DNA of 64,000 nt from Tenggerimyces flavus (GTDB taxonomy: Bacteria; Actinomycetota; Actinomycetes; Propionibacteriales; Actinopolymorphaceae). Made by a program: the position numbers and the translations under genes. Of the stretch, positions 8,315-17,317 are shown one piece after another; within the stretch, counting starts at the first letter, position 1, and each line of letters opens with the position of its first letter. The stretch is from NCBI RefSeq assembly GCF_016907715.1, contig NZ_JAFBCM010000001.1:1426001-1490000 (forward strand), given 5' to 3'. Under the pieces are notes generated by a model. That model worked only from the letters and a program-made list of their open reading frames with translations. It was not told the origin of the DNA and ran no database searches.

Positions 8315-9208
8315 CTACTTCGGTGCAGGTGGGTTCACGTTGATGCCACTGCCGGCGGGGACGGGGACAACGCTGACCTTGCCGTCCTGGATCGCCTTGT
8401 ACAGAACGTACGCCTCCGGCCCGAGGACCTTCACCAGTTCGCGGATCGACTCGAGCTCGGTCCGGACGGTCTCGTTCTTCTGCTTCTGCGCGTTGTTCTG
8501 CGCGACGGCCTCCTGCTCCGCGGTGAGCGCGGCGCGGATGTTCTCCGGCGGAACGGGCGACTGCAGCGTCAGCACGGCGTTGCCGCACGGGCCCGCGCCG
8601 GCGTAGCCAGGCTGGCAGAAGTAGTCGGAGCCGGACTGGTCCTTGATGAAGGTCGAGGCGAGCGTGACGATCTCGTCCTCCCACTTCTCCTTGACGGCCG
8701 GGTCGGAGTAGAGCGCCTTGTAACCGTACTTCTTCGAGACGGCGTCCATCGCCTTCTCCAGCGGCTGCTTGAGGTAGATGTTCAGCATGTCGCGCCAGCC
8801 GTCGGTCGTCTGACCGTCCTCCATCCACGCCTGGAACTTGATGCCGATCCGCTCGTGGAACTGCTGCAGCGTCTTGCAGTCGGTGTTGAGCGCGAACGTC
8901 GTGACCCCGGAGACCGACATCGTGACGTTGTCGCTGGTGACGACGCTGATCGCCGCGCCGTCGAGCCCCTCGTCGCCGCCGAACGCGAACGTCCGTTGGC
9001 CGAACGGGTACGTATAGTGCTGGTCGCCCGGGCCGTCCCAGTCGCGGTTGCCCGGACCTACGCAGGTGTCGAACGCGGTGTCCGAAATCGGTCCCGCGTT
9101 GTACGTCAGGCCGGCCTCGTCGGGCTGCGTGCTGATGCTCGTGCAGGCGGTGAGGGAGAGGAGTCCGACCGCTGCAACGATCGCGACGACCCCCGTGCGT
9201 TTCCTCAT
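8315..9208 (-). CDS. SPFH/Band-7-like lipoprotein
   Basis: A 297-residue protein with a lipoprotein signal: MRKR, a hydrophobic core, then the lipobox LTAC with Cys-22. The body resembles SPFH (stomatin/prohibitin) proteins: a beta-rich part (GAAISVVTSDNVTMSVSGV), then a long amphipathic region (AALTAEQEAVAQNNAQKQKN) and the typical end VLGPEAYVLYKAIQDGKVSV. SPFH proteins build membrane scaffolds, usually with a transmembrane anchor and on the cytoplasmic side. Here the lipid anchor would place it on the outer face of the membrane. Its start overlaps the preceding small gene by 4 bp (ATGA), so translation is coupled. Confidence 0.75.
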   Translation of the reverse strand: MRKRTGVVAIVAAVGLLSLTACTSISTQPDEAGLTYNAGPISDTAFDTCVGPGNRDWDGPGDQHYTYPFGQRTFAFGGDEGLDGAAISVVTSDNVTMSVSGVTTFALNTDCKTLQQFHERIGIKFQAWMEDGQTTDGWRDMLNIYLKQPLEKAMDAVSKKYGYKALYSDPAVKEKWEDEIVTLASTFIKDQSGSDYFCQPGYAGAGPCGNAVLTLQSPVPPENIRAALTAEQEAVAQNNAQKQKNETVRTELESIRELVKVLGPEAYVLYKAIQDGKVSVVPVPAGSGINVNPPAPK

Positions 9209-9435
9209 GGTCCCAGCTCCTTCTTTTCGTAAATGCGGATCTCGTCGATGATCACGGTGCTGAGGTTGGGGTCGAGCTCGCGCTGGTCCCAGGCGATGTC
9301 CTTCACCCTGGCGACCAGCTCCCTCAGGCGAGCCCGTTCCTTGCGCAGGCCGGAGACCTGGACCGTGAGGTAGATCGTGAACGCGAGCAAGGCCACGACC
9401 GCACCGAAGCTGACGAAGATCAAGATTGCGCGCAT
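9205..9435 (-). CDS. Small membrane protein with coiled coil
   Basis: A 76-residue protein with one N-terminal membrane helix (ILIFVSFGAVVALLAFTIYL) followed by a charged heptad-like segment (LRKERARLRELVARVKD) and a short tail. I do not recognise a family. The ATGA overlap with the SPFH-like lipoprotein gene suggests the two products act together, perhaps as a small membrane anchor or assembly partner. It is the first gene of the minus-strand operon 9435-7060. Confidence 0.65.
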   Translation of the reverse strand: MRAILIFVSFGAVVALLAFTIYLTVQVSGLRKERARLRELVARVKDIAWDQRELDPNLSTVIIDEIRIYEKKELGP

Positions 9436-9503
9436 CGGGTCCCCCGGGAGGTGGCGGTCAACTCATGGATGATTCTGGCAGCATCCTGGTTCCCTCCCGT
9501 TGA

Positions 9504-9519
9504 GGCCAGTGCACTGGCC
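9504..9519. promoter_or_regulatory. Perfect 16-bp palindrome between divergent genes
   Basis: GGCCAGTGCACTGGCC is a perfect dyad in the 231-bp gap between the small membrane gene (start 9435, minus) and the phoD-like gene (start 9667, plus). It could be an operator controlling either or both. I found no convincing 11-bp Pho-box array in this gap. Confidence 0.45.
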
Positions 9520-9666
9520 AGGCAACACGGCGGCCTGGCAAGGCGCCGACGACCGGAAGCTGACACCCCACGTTCCGTTCAGCGGGTTGTCGCCTCGTGG
9601 TCATCCGCGCCCGGTTCCCTGACAATCCGGCACGGGGGGCCTACTGACGACCGGGGAGTCCTACCT

Positions 9667-12153
9667 GTGCCTACGACTACGAACCTGCTCGACCGCCGAC
9701 GGTTTCTCGTTCTCACGGGCGGCGCGTCGACCGCCCTCGTCCTGGGAGCGTCCACGGCTGCCGCGGACGTCGACCCGGCGCCGTTCACGCTCGGTGTCGC
9801 CTCCGGCGACCCAGCCCACGACAGCGTCGTGCTCTGGACCCGGCTCGCGCCCGACCCGTCCCGGCCGGACGGCGGCATGCCGGCCCAGCCCGTGACGGTG
9901 CGGTGGGAGGTCGCGCGGGACGAACGGTTCCGCAACGTCCTGCGCCGTGGCGAGGTCGTCGCGCGGCCGGAGTCGGCGCACTCCGTGCACGTCATCGCGG
10001 ACCGGATTGGGCCGAACCGGTGGTACTACTACCGCTTCGAGGTGGACGGTACGTACAGCCGCACGGGGCGGACTCGGACGTTGCCGACGCCGGGGTACGC
10101 CGCCGCGCGGCTCCGGTTCGCGACCGCGTCGTGCCAGAGCTGGGCGGGCGGTCCGTACTCCTCCTGGCGTGACCTCGCCGAGCACGACCTGGACCTTGTG
10201 ATCCACCTCGGCGACTACATCTACGAGACGTCGAACGGCAGCCTGCAGGAGTTCCGCCGGCTGCACACGCTCTACAAGACCTCGCCGGACCTGCGCGAGG
10301 CGCACGCGCGGTTCCCGTTCTTCACGATCTGGGACGACCACGAGGTCCTCAACAACTGGGCGGACGACCACAAGTCCAACCCGGACGGGCGGCCGTTCCC
10401 GGAGCGGCGGCGGGACGCGTTCCAGGCCTACTACGAGCACCTGCCGATGCGCACCGCGCCGGTCGGGCCCGACTATCCGATGTACCGTCGGTTCCGGTGG
10501 GGCAACCTGGCCGAGTTCTCCGTGCTCGACACGCGGCAGTACCGGGACGCGCAGGCCTGCGGCGACGGGACTCGGCCGCCTTGCGACGAGGTCTTCGACC
10601 CGGAGCGGACGTTGATGGGGCCGGAGCAGGAGCGGTGGCTGACTGACGGGCTGGCCGCGTCGTCCGCTCGGTGGAATGTCATTGCCCAGCAGACGATTCT
10701 GGCACCTTTCGACTACGACCTGGGGCCTGGCCTGACGTACAACCTGGACCAGTGGGACGGCTATCCGGCGGCGCGTCAACGACTGCTTGACGCCGTGGCG
10801 ACGCATCGGCCGAGCAACCCGGTGATCCTGTCCGGCGACTGGCACTCGCACTGGGTGAACGACGTCTACCGCGACTCGGAGATCGTGGCGTCAGAGTTCG
10901 TGGGGACGTCGATCTCGTCGGGGATCGGCTGGGACGCCGACGTCCGGCAGGGGTTGGCGGCGAACCCGCACGTGCGCTTCTACAACGGCAGTTACCGCGG
11001 CTACCAGCTGTTCGACGTCACGCCGGAGCGGTGGGAGACGACGTTGCGGATCGTGCTGAACGCGGGCGTTGCCACGTCGCCGGCGTACACGATCGCCGCG
11101 TACGAGCTTCGGTCGGGAGTTCCCGGTGTCCGCCGGATCGACGAGGGCGACGGGCTGGGCGGGACCATCCGGGCCGCTGGCGACCAGCGCCTGTTGCCGA
11201 ACGCCGAGGTGGTCGTCCGCCAGCCCTCCGGCTCGGTCGTGGTGCGGAGCTGGACGGATGCGAAGGGCGAGTACCTGCTCTTCGTGCCGCCGGGTTCGTA
11301 CACGCTCGAGGCGTCGGCGGTGGGCTTCGTGTCGCAGAGCCGGCCGATCACCGTGGTCGAGGGCTCGCCCATCCCTGGGGGCTTCTCGCTGGAGGCCGTC
11401 TCGGGTGCGTTCGCTTCGACGGGTTTGCGGGTTCCGGGGCCGACGAGCGAGGGCGGTCCGCAGGACATCGTTCTCGGCAACGGGTTGGTCGCTCTGACGG
11501 TGGCGAACGCGTTCAACGATCCTCAACTTCCCGACGCCACCAGGGGAAAGCCGATCGACCTAGGGTCTGTGGGGCATCTGGACCAGCTGGACTGGGCCAA
11601 CCTGCCGTACGTGGCGTCGTCGGTGCCTACCGGGACGGAGGCGTGGCAGCGCGGACTCGTGCGCTCGACCTCGGTGGTGGTGGACTCCGCTCAGGCGACG
11701 GTGACGGTCAGTGGTGCCGCCGCGGAAGTTGCCGGTGTCACGGTCTCGTCCACGTTCACGGCGACTGCGTCGGATCCCTGGGTTGCTGTCAACAGCACGT
11801 TGACGAACACGTCGGCTTCGGAGCTCGAGGTGTGGGTCGGCGACGCGATGGACCACGACGGCGCCGGCCAGCGCAGTGGGGTGCCTGGCCACGGTGTGAT
11901 CACCACGCCGTACGGGAGTCCGGCGCAGTACCAGCCTTCGCGGCCGTGGATCGGGATGACCGGGACGGATCGGCAGACGTACGGAATCCTCTATGCGGAT
12001 GGGGGATTCGTCGCGTACGGCAACGGCAACTGGATCCAGAGCCGCTTCCGCGTCGTGCTGCCGGCGGGTGGCTCGTGGTCGTTCGCTCGGCGGATCGTCG
12101 CGATCGACTCGGGGCTTGGCGCGGACCCGTTCGCCGTGCTCGACTCGCTGTAG
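9667..12153 (+). CDS. Tat-exported PhoD-type alkaline phosphatase/phosphodiesterase
   Basis: An 828-residue secreted metallophosphoesterase. GTG 9667 is the start: GGGGAG lies 8 nt upstream and the Tat signal follows (LLDRRRFLVLTGGAST, ending AAADVDP). The PhoD N-terminal domain begins FTLGVASGDPAHDSVVLWTR. The catalytic core has HLGDYIYE, TIWDDHEVLNNWADD, LSGDWHSHWV and SEFVGTSISS, which carry the Fe/Ca ligands. After ~residue 490 come a carboxypeptidase-regulatory-like beta-sandwich (EYLLFVPPGSYTLEASAVGF) and a further ~250-residue beta-rich domain not usual in PhoD. It would release phosphate from phosphoesters outside the cell. phoU is in the window but far away. Confidence 0.9.
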   Translation: MPTTTNLLDRRRFLVLTGGASTALVLGASTAAADVDPAPFTLGVASGDPAHDSVVLWTRLAPDPSRPDGGMPAQPVTVRWEVARDERFRNVLRRGEVVARPESAHSVHVIADRIGPNRWYYYRFEVDGTYSRTGRTRTLPTPGYAAARLRFATASCQSWAGGPYSSWRDLAEHDLDLVIHLGDYIYETSNGSLQEFRRLHTLYKTSPDLREAHARFPFFTIWDDHEVLNNWADDHKSNPDGRPFPERRRDAFQAYYEHLPMRTAPVGPDYPMYRRFRWGNLAEFSVLDTRQYRDAQACGDGTRPPCDEVFDPERTLMGPEQERWLTDGLAASSARWNVIAQQTILAPFDYDLGPGLTYNLDQWDGYPAARQRLLDAVATHRPSNPVILSGDWHSHWVNDVYRDSEIVASEFVGTSISSGIGWDADVRQGLAANPHVRFYNGSYRGYQLFDVTPERWETTLRIVLNAGVATSPAYTIAAYELRSGVPGVRRIDEGDGLGGTIRAAGDQRLLPNAEVVVRQPSGSVVVRSWTDAKGEYLLFVPPGSYTLEASAVGFVSQSRPITVVEGSPIPGGFSLEAVSGAFASTGLRVPGPTSEGGPQDIVLGNGLVALTVANAFNDPQLPDATRGKPIDLGSVGHLDQLDWANLPYVASSVPTGTEAWQRGLVRSTSVVVDSAQATVTVSGAAAEVAGVTVSSTFTATASDPWVAVNSTLTNTSASELEVWVGDAMDHDGAGQRSGVPGHGVITTPYGSPAQYQPSRPWIGMTGTDRQTYGILYADGGFVAYGNGNWIQSRFRVVLPAGGSWSFARRIVAIDSGLGADPFAVLDSL

Positions 12154-12157
12154 AAAT

Positions 12158-12193
12158 CGAAGGAGCCGCCTCGTCTTTGAGGCGGCTCCTTCG
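12158..12193. terminator. Bidirectional terminator between phoD-like gene and pckG
   Basis: A perfect 15-bp stem (CGAAGGAGCCGCCTC with its complement) closes a GTCTTT loop. It begins 4 bp after the phoD-like stop and ends 13 bp before the end of the convergent pckG gene, so it can terminate both transcripts. Confidence 0.85.
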
Positions 12194-12206
12194 TCCAGGT
12201 GGGGAC

Positions 12207-14078
12207 CTAGTTCTTGTTGAGGCGTTCCTTCAGGGCGTCGAGCTCGGTCCACAGCTCGGCGGGCAGCGTGCTGCCGAACTTGCCGAACCACTCGGCGATC
12301 ATCGGGATCTCGTCCTTCCACTCCTCGGCGTCGACCGCGAGCGCGGCCTCGAGCTCGTCAGCGGTGAGGTGGAGTCCGGTGACGTCGAGCGCGCCCTGCG
12401 CGGGAACGTTGCCGATCGGCGTCTCGGTGGCTTCGGCGCGGCCTTCGATCCGTTCGATCGCCCACTTCAGCACGCGGCCGTTCTCGCCGAAACCCGGCCA
12501 CAGGAACGAGCCCTCGTCGTCGCGGCGGAACCAGTTCACGTAGAAGATGCGGGGCAGCTTCGCCGGTTCTGTCCTTTGCTGCATGGACAACCAGTGCGCG
12601 AAGTAGTCGCCGCCGTCGTACCCGAGGAACGGCAGCATCGCCATCGGGTCGCGGCGCACGACGCCGACCTTGCCGGCCGCGGCGGCCGTGGTCTCCGACG
12701 AGAGCGTGGCGCCCATGAACACGCCGTGCGTCCAGTCGCGCGACTCGGTGATCAGCGGGACCGTCGAGGCGCGGCGGCCGCCGAAGAAGATCGCGGAGAT
12801 CGGCACGCCCTGCGGGCTGTCGAACTCGTTCGCCAGGATGGGAACCTGGCTGAGCGGCGTGCAGAACCGGCTGTTCGGGTGGCTCGAGACCTCTTTGGCC
12901 TCGGAGGTCCAATCGCGGCCCTTCCAGTCGGTGAGGTGCGCGGGCGGCTTGGGGGAGTAGCCCTCCCACCAGACGTCGCCGTCGTCGGTGAGAGCGACGT
13001 TGGTGAAGAGCGAGTTGCCCTGCTCGATCGCGCGCATCGCGTTCGGGTTCGTCTGCCAGCCGGTGCCGGGGGCGACGCCGAACATGCCGAACTCGGGGTT
13101 CTGCGCGTACAGCCTGCCGTCCTCGCCGAAGCGCATCCACGCGATGTCGTCGCCGAGCGTCTCGACCTTCCAGCCGGGGATGGTCGGCTCGAGCATCGCG
13201 AGGTTGGTCTTGCCGCAGGCACTGGGGAAGGCGGCGGCGATGTAGTGGGTCTCCTGCTTTGGGCTTGTCAGCTTGAGGATCAGCATGTGCTCGGCGAGCC
13301 AGCCCTCGTCTTTTGCGATGGCGCTGGCGATGCGGAGGGAGTAGCACTTCTTGCCGAGCAGGGAGTTGCCGCCGTAGCCGGAGCCGTACGACCAGATCTC
13401 CCTTGTCTCGGGGAAGTGGGAGATGTACTTGGTCTCGTTGCAGGGCCAGGCCTTGTCCTTCTGGCCCTCGTTGAGCGGGGCGCCGACGGAGTGCAGGCAG
13501 GGCACGAAGTTCTTGTCCGTGCCGAGCTTGTCAAGGACTGCTTGCCCCATGCGCGTCATGATGCGCATGGAGGCGACGACGTACGCGGAGTCGGTGATCT
13601 CCACGCCGAACATGGGGTTTTCGTTGTCGAGCGGGCCCATGCAGAAGGGGACGACGTACATGGTCCTTCCGCGCATCGAGCCTTGGTAGAGCTCGCGCAT
13701 CGTGCGCTTCATGTCGTCCGGCGCCATCCAGTTGTTGGTGGGGCCGGCGTCCTTCTCCTTGGCTGAGCAGATGTACGTACGCTCCTCGACGCGGGCGACG
13801 TCGGAGGGGTCGGTGCGGGCCCAGAAGGAGTTTGGCTTCTTGGCGGGGTTGAGACGCACCAGGGTGCCGGCCGCGACGAGCTCGTTGGTGAGCTCGGCCC
13901 ACTCGGCGTCGGAGCCGTCGCACCAGTAGATGGAGTCGGGCTGGCAGAGCTCGGCGACCTCGTCGACCCAGGCGAGCAACTTGGCATGGGTCGTCGGCGC
14001 ATGCGTCGTGGCTGCCACGCTCGCGCTTGGTGAGGGTGCCTCGCTCGTCTTCGTGTGCGGGTTCAAGGTGGCCGTCAT
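12207..14078 (-). CDS. pckG: Phosphoenolpyruvate carboxykinase (GTP)
   Basis: A 623-residue enzyme that converts oxaloacetate and GTP to PEP, GDP and CO2, the first step of gluconeogenesis. The family motifs are clear: the P-loop [13 protein letters not shown], the metal/nucleotide region [33 protein letters not shown], and an N-terminal substrate region with [13 protein letters not shown]. The length is normal for the GTP type; a ~30-residue Ser/Thr/Ala-rich N-terminal tail precedes the conserved core. GGGAGGA lies 10 nt before the ATG. It stands alone and converges on a shared terminator with the phosphatase gene. Two short inverted repeats upstream may control it. Confidence 0.97.
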   Translation of the reverse strand: MTATLNPHTKTSEAPSPSASVAATTHAPTTHAKLLAWVDEVAELCQPDSIYWCDGSDAEWAELTNELVAAGTLVRLNPAKKPNSFWARTDPSDVARVEERTYICSAKEKDAGPTNNWMAPDDMKRTMRELYQGSMRGRTMYVVPFCMGPLDNENPMFGVEITDSAYVVASMRIMTRMGQAVLDKLGTDKNFVPCLHSVGAPLNEGQKDKAWPCNETKYISHFPETREIWSYGSGYGGNSLLGKKCYSLRIASAIAKDEGWLAEHMLILKLTSPKQETHYIAAAFPSACGKTNLAMLEPTIPGWKVETLGDDIAWMRFGEDGRLYAQNPEFGMFGVAPGTGWQTNPNAMRAIEQGNSLFTNVALTDDGDVWWEGYSPKPPAHLTDWKGRDWTSEAKEVSSHPNSRFCTPLSQVPILANEFDSPQGVPISAIFFGGRRASTVPLITESRDWTHGVFMGATLSSETTAAAAGKVGVVRRDPMAMLPFLGYDGGDYFAHWLSMQQRTEPAKLPRIFYVNWFRRDDEGSFLWPGFGENGRVLKWAIERIEGRAEATETPIGNVPAQGALDVTGLHLTADELEAALAVDAEEWKDEIPMIAEWFGKFGSTLPAELWTELDALKERLNKN

Positions 14079-14451
14079 CTGGTCCGATTCCTCCCGGGAG
14101 CCTGTGGCGGTCTGGGTGCGACCGTTCTTCGAAGTTAGGTGTGGTGGCTACCCGGGCGAGAGGTATCGAAGGGTGGTCGTGGTCACAACCTCGGGGGATA
14201 TGACGTGCTCTTGCTGTGATCCTGCAAGAAGCGAGCGTTGGCCCGGCGCTTTCCTTGCGAATCTTCCGCAATCCGGCGTGCCTGGTACGGACCAGACCAT
14301 ACCTAAGTCGGTTCACCGCCGAACCTCTCGACGCGAAGAGACACGGGTCCGACAGCATCATCCATGGGCGTTTGTTGCTGTCATGCGAGCACTCTCGGGC
14401 ACGGTCCTGCGGCTGGGTGGGATGTCGTACCCGGCGCCTAGGGTGCTGTGC
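14079..14451. other. Intergenic region with two TTGC-type inverted repeats
   Basis: This 373-bp gap between pckG (minus) and the Nudix gene (plus) has no convincing gene. It holds two dyads: CTTGC-N9-GCAAG (14210-14228) and TTGCG-AATCTTC-CGCAA (14255-14271). Their position 130-195 bp upstream of pckG is compatible with a catabolic regulator site, but no regulator can be named. Confidence 0.4.
14439..14444 (+). promoter_or_regulatory. -10 hexamer for a leaderless Nudix gene
   Basis: TAGGGT fits TANNNT and lies 13 to 8 nt before ATG 14452. No good ribosome-binding site precedes that codon or the alternative ATG 14422. Confidence 0.4.
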
Positions 14452-14841
14452 ATGATCGATCACGAAGTTGCGTTCGTCGTCCTCACCGACCGGGTTGGGC
14501 GGGTGTTGATGCAACACCGTGGCCATGACAAGCGTGCGGAACCGGGACGGTGGTCGCCGCCAGGTGGACTGGTTGAGCCGGGGGAGGACGCCCTGACCGC
14601 TGCCCACCGTGAGCTGCTGGAGGAGACCGGGCTGACCGCCACCCTTGAGCTCTGTCGGGTGCTGGAGCAGGTCGGTGCTGACGGAACCGGGATCCGCCTC
14701 CATGTGTTCGAGGGCAGCACCGACGCCCGCCAGGAAGACGTCGTCCTCGGCGAGGGGCTCGCGATGCAGTTCCTCACCCTCGAGGAGATCGAAACCAAGG
14801 AACTCGCCAGCAACGCCTGGGCGTTGCTCGGCCGGGAGTGA
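14452..14841 (+). CDS. Nudix hydrolase
   Basis: A 129-residue Nudix-fold pyrophosphohydrolase. The full Nudix box is present: the Gly of GGLVEPGEDAL, then AAHRELLEETGL, giving GX5EX7RELXEEXGL with the Mg-binding glutamates. It opens with VAFVVLTDRVGRVLMQHRGH, the usual first strands. Such enzymes cleave nucleoside diphosphate derivatives; the substrate is not predictable here. ATG 14452 fits the domain start and the leaderless promoter geometry; ATG 14422 would add 10 residues. Confidence 0.9.
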   Translation: MIDHEVAFVVLTDRVGRVLMQHRGHDKRAEPGRWSPPGGLVEPGEDALTAAHRELLEETGLTATLELCRVLEQVGADGTGIRLHVFEGSTDARQEDVVLGEGLAMQFLTLEEIETKELASNAWALLGRE

Positions 14842-15476
14842 CGGCGCATCCGATCATGGACCCCAACCGTCCCAAGTGCGATCGATACCACCCATGGACA
14901 TCACCCGCCGTCAGCAGCACCTGCCGAACGCGATCGTTCGCGTATTTCCCCGCGGCGGGGTCGTTTCGGCCGGGTGACGCGGCGTCTCATCGGCTTGCCA
15001 TGGGTCCAGTTCCAGCCGTACGCGCACCTCGGCGAATGCGGGGAGGACGTCGGTAGGCCGTGTGTTGACCACCGCTTGTACGTCGGGCGGTGCCGGTGCG
15101 GGCGGAACGATGTCCGGGTCACTTCTCTTCCGCGCCGCGCCCATCCATCTCACCGTTACGTCACTCACTGGGCCGCAGCATCACCCTCGCCCTCTCCTGG
15201 GCAGCCGTCATTGCCACCCGCACGCTCTTTCATCCAGTGCGCTTCGTCATCTTGCGCGCCTCGTCATCTTGCGCTGCGCGCGACCATCGCTCCATTCCCT
15301 GGCCCCGCGAGCCCCGTTTGCTCTGACCCTCTCCGCCATCGTCGCTTGCGCGGTCGCTCTCACCTCTCTCGACTGTCACTCCCATCCTCTTCACCTTCGC
15401 TCCTTTGGGGGCGGTGCTGTGCTTCTGTTCTTGCTGTTTTTTTCCCTGCTGTGCTTGGGCGGGCTAGCTGGTCGGG
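14842..15476. other. Gene-free, pyrimidine-rich tract
   Basis: No convincing gene. From about 15180 to 15470 the plus strand is strongly C+T-rich, unlike anything else in the window, and includes a tandem copy of TCGTCATCTTGCGC (15244-15257 and 15261-15274). A short minus-strand reading frame (15168-14911, 85 codons) has no recognisable motif. The tract runs directly into the structured repeat at 15477. Confidence 0.5.
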
Positions 15477-15705
15477 CTGTGGCGGCGGTCGAGTGTGGTG
15501 GCCGGTCCGGGGCGCGTCAAGGGCGCCTCTCTGGGGCGCTTCGCGGAGGAGAGAGGCGTCGCTTCGCGACCGCTTTGCGGCCCTTGACTCGCCCCGGTCC
15601 GGCCACCTGTTTTTCACGCGCCGCCCCTGCCCCCCGGAACAGTTCCCGGGGACAGGCCTGCCTGCGCCTTGGGTTTGTGGCCGTGTTGCGGCTGCTTGTG
15701 GGGCC
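15477..15705 (+). repeat. Structured dispersed repeat, copy 1
   Basis: This ~229-bp sequence recurs at 50458-50688. It folds into an outer stem of two 27-nt arms (15497-15523 with 15581-15607, two mismatches), an inner stem CGCCTCTCT/AGAGAGGCG (15524-15532 with 15550-15558) capped by a loop with GGGCGCTTCGCG, a small hairpin GTCGC-TTC-GCGAC (15558-15570), and a 3' hairpin at 15626-15656 (CCTG..CAGG with inner GGAA..TTCC). It ends with GCTTGTGGGGCC. It lies 85 bp before the DUF222/HNH gene. Compared with copy 2, the inner stem has different bases but still pairs. Confidence 0.8.
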
Positions 15706-15789
15706 CGCCGTTGTTTGTGGTGGCGGTGATGTCGGGGATTCCCCTTACGATGTTGGGCATTAAGCCGATTCTCTTGGTAGAATTCTGCT

Positions 15790-17046
15790 ATGGAATCGAC
15801 CACCTGCTCGAACACCACCGGCACCGCTACTGGTGGTGTGTCGGCGTGGTCGATGACCGACTCCGAACTCACCACCGCGCTCCTCGACAACGCCACCCAG
15901 CTGAACCAGCTTCAGGGCCGCCGGGTCGAGCTCATCCGCGAAGCCGACGCTCGCAACGTCGGCGTCGCGGCTGGTGCGGCGAACACCCAGCAGTGGGTCG
16001 CCGGCCTCCTGCACGTGACCACCGCGGAGGCGGGTGGCCTGGTGAAGCTGGCCCGGCACCTCGATGCCGACCTTCCCGCCACGACCGCGGCTCTACAAGC
16101 AGGGGAGATCTCTCTCGACCATGCCCGGGTCGTCTCCAAGACCGTGCACCTGCTGCCGTCGGAGGTCTCCACCCCCGAGCTGCGGGCCCGCGTGGACGCC
16201 ACTCTTGCCGAGGAGGCGAAGACCTTCGACGCCAGAACTCTCCACACGGTCGGCAACCATGTCCTGGACAACATCGACCCCGACCTCGCCGACCACGTGT
16301 TGGAGAAGAAACTGACGCGGGAAGAGGCGCGGGCGCACCGGGACAGGTTCTTCCGGATGGGCTGGGACGAGACCACCGGCACCTGGCGGGTCGCCGGCCG
16401 GTTGCCGAAGGTGGTCGGGGAACGCCTCAAACTCGTCCTCGACCCGTTGGCCGCGCCGCAGTCCGGCCCCGACGGACGCGACACCCGTACCCCCGAACAG
16501 CGCTACGCCGACGCAATCGGCGAAGCCTGCCGCCGGCTGTTGGCCGAACAGCTCGTTCCCTCCCACGGCGGGAACCCCACCCAACTCGTCATCACCGTCA
16601 CCCGGACCGGCGGACGCACCCTGCACACCGGCATCGAACTGTCCCGCAAACTCGTCGAGCAGTTGATGTGTGAGGCCGACCGCGCGTTCTTGGTCAAGCC
16701 CGACGATCAGCCCGGCCGCGTCAGCATCCTCACCGACACCCAACAACGACTCTTCCAAGGCAAACTCCGCCGCATCCTCGAGCTCCGCGACGGCGGCTGC
16801 GCCTTCCCCGGGTGTGACCGGCCACCCGGCTGGTGTCACGCCCACCACGTGGTCCCGTGGAGCAAGGGCGGACCCACCACTCGGGACAACGGGGTTCTGC
16901 TCTGCGGCTACCACCACCGCCTGATCCACCAAGGCGCCTGGCAGGTCCGCATCGCGCTCGATGGGTTACCCGAGTTCTTACCCCCGGACTGGATCGACCC
17001 CCAGCGACAACCACTTCGCCATCACCGCCTCACCCCGGCCGCCTAA
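15790..17046 (+). CDS. DUF222 / HNH endonuclease (13E12-repeat type)
   Basis: A 418-residue protein of the actinobacterial DUF222-HNH family, the same type as the REP13E12 proteins of Mycobacterium. DUF222 covers about residues 20-300 (ARNVGVAAGAANTQQWVAG, DLPATTAALQAGEISLDHAR). The HNH nuclease follows at ~335-390: CAFPGCDRPPGWCHAHHVVP, then WSKGGPTTRDNGVLLCGYHH, with the two Cys pairs, the catalytic His pair, Asn and final His. Such genes are often repeated in actinomycete genomes; their role is not established. There is no clear Shine-Dalgarno; a small palindrome AGAATTCT sits at 15779-15786. A structured repeat lies upstream and an IS110 element directly downstream. Confidence 0.9.
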   Translation: MESTTCSNTTGTATGGVSAWSMTDSELTTALLDNATQLNQLQGRRVELIREADARNVGVAAGAANTQQWVAGLLHVTTAEAGGLVKLARHLDADLPATTAALQAGEISLDHARVVSKTVHLLPSEVSTPELRARVDATLAEEAKTFDARTLHTVGNHVLDNIDPDLADHVLEKKLTREEARAHRDRFFRMGWDETTGTWRVAGRLPKVVGERLKLVLDPLAAPQSGPDGRDTRTPEQRYADAIGEACRRLLAEQLVPSHGGNPTQLVITVTRTGGRTLHTGIELSRKLVEQLMCEADRAFLVKPDDQPGRVSILTDTQQRLFQGKLRRILELRDGGCAFPGCDRPPGWCHAHHVVPWSKGGPTTRDNGVLLCGYHHRLIHQGAWQVRIALDGLPEFLPPDWIDPQRQPLRHHRLTPAA

Positions 17047-17055
17047 TGGGACCTG

Positions 17056-17317
17056 ATCGGCGAGCCTCGAACGGATGATGTCTGGTTGGAGGAACGCTGG
17101 TCGCCGAGCCGCTGGCCGGTGAGCACTTCTGCCGCCTGGATCGATGTTCGACTCCTAGGGTTAGATCGTGCGCCGGCCGGTTGGTGAGGCTTCCTGTAGC
17201 GCTGATGGGGTGTCGTGCCCGTCGATGATGGCGTGAGCACTGATCCATTAGGTTGCCGCCGGGTTGCCTTCGGCTCGGACAGGTTCCAGCGACTCGGCGC
17301 ACCCTGGGAGGTGATCG
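17056..17317 (+). ncRNA. Candidate bridge RNA region of the IS110 element
   Basis: IS110-group elements encode their bridge (guide) RNA in the non-coding left end, between the element boundary and the recombinase gene. This 262-bp stretch is in that place, has no plausible gene and contains several local dyads plus a repeated GTGAGCACT (near 17119 and 17234). I could not fold it, so the boundaries and loops are not assigned. The call rests on position and family knowledge. Confidence 0.35.

Noticed and set aside
9436-9666. Pho box upstream of the phoD-like gene
   Set aside because: GTTC-like words occur (near 9570), but not as the 11-bp direct repeats needed for PhoP.
11031-13766. 911-codon plus-strand frame crossing the end of the phoD-like gene and antisense to pckG
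   Set aside because: It crosses a strong bidirectional terminator and two well-supported genes, and its product is low-complexity Arg/Gly/Val sequence.
14911-15168. 85-codon minus-strand frame in the gene-free tract, slightly like the start of a CGNR-type protein (VQAVVNTRPTDVLPAFAE)
   Set aside because: Too short and too weak a likeness; no zinc-finger motif is present. It may be a decayed fragment, but this cannot be supported.
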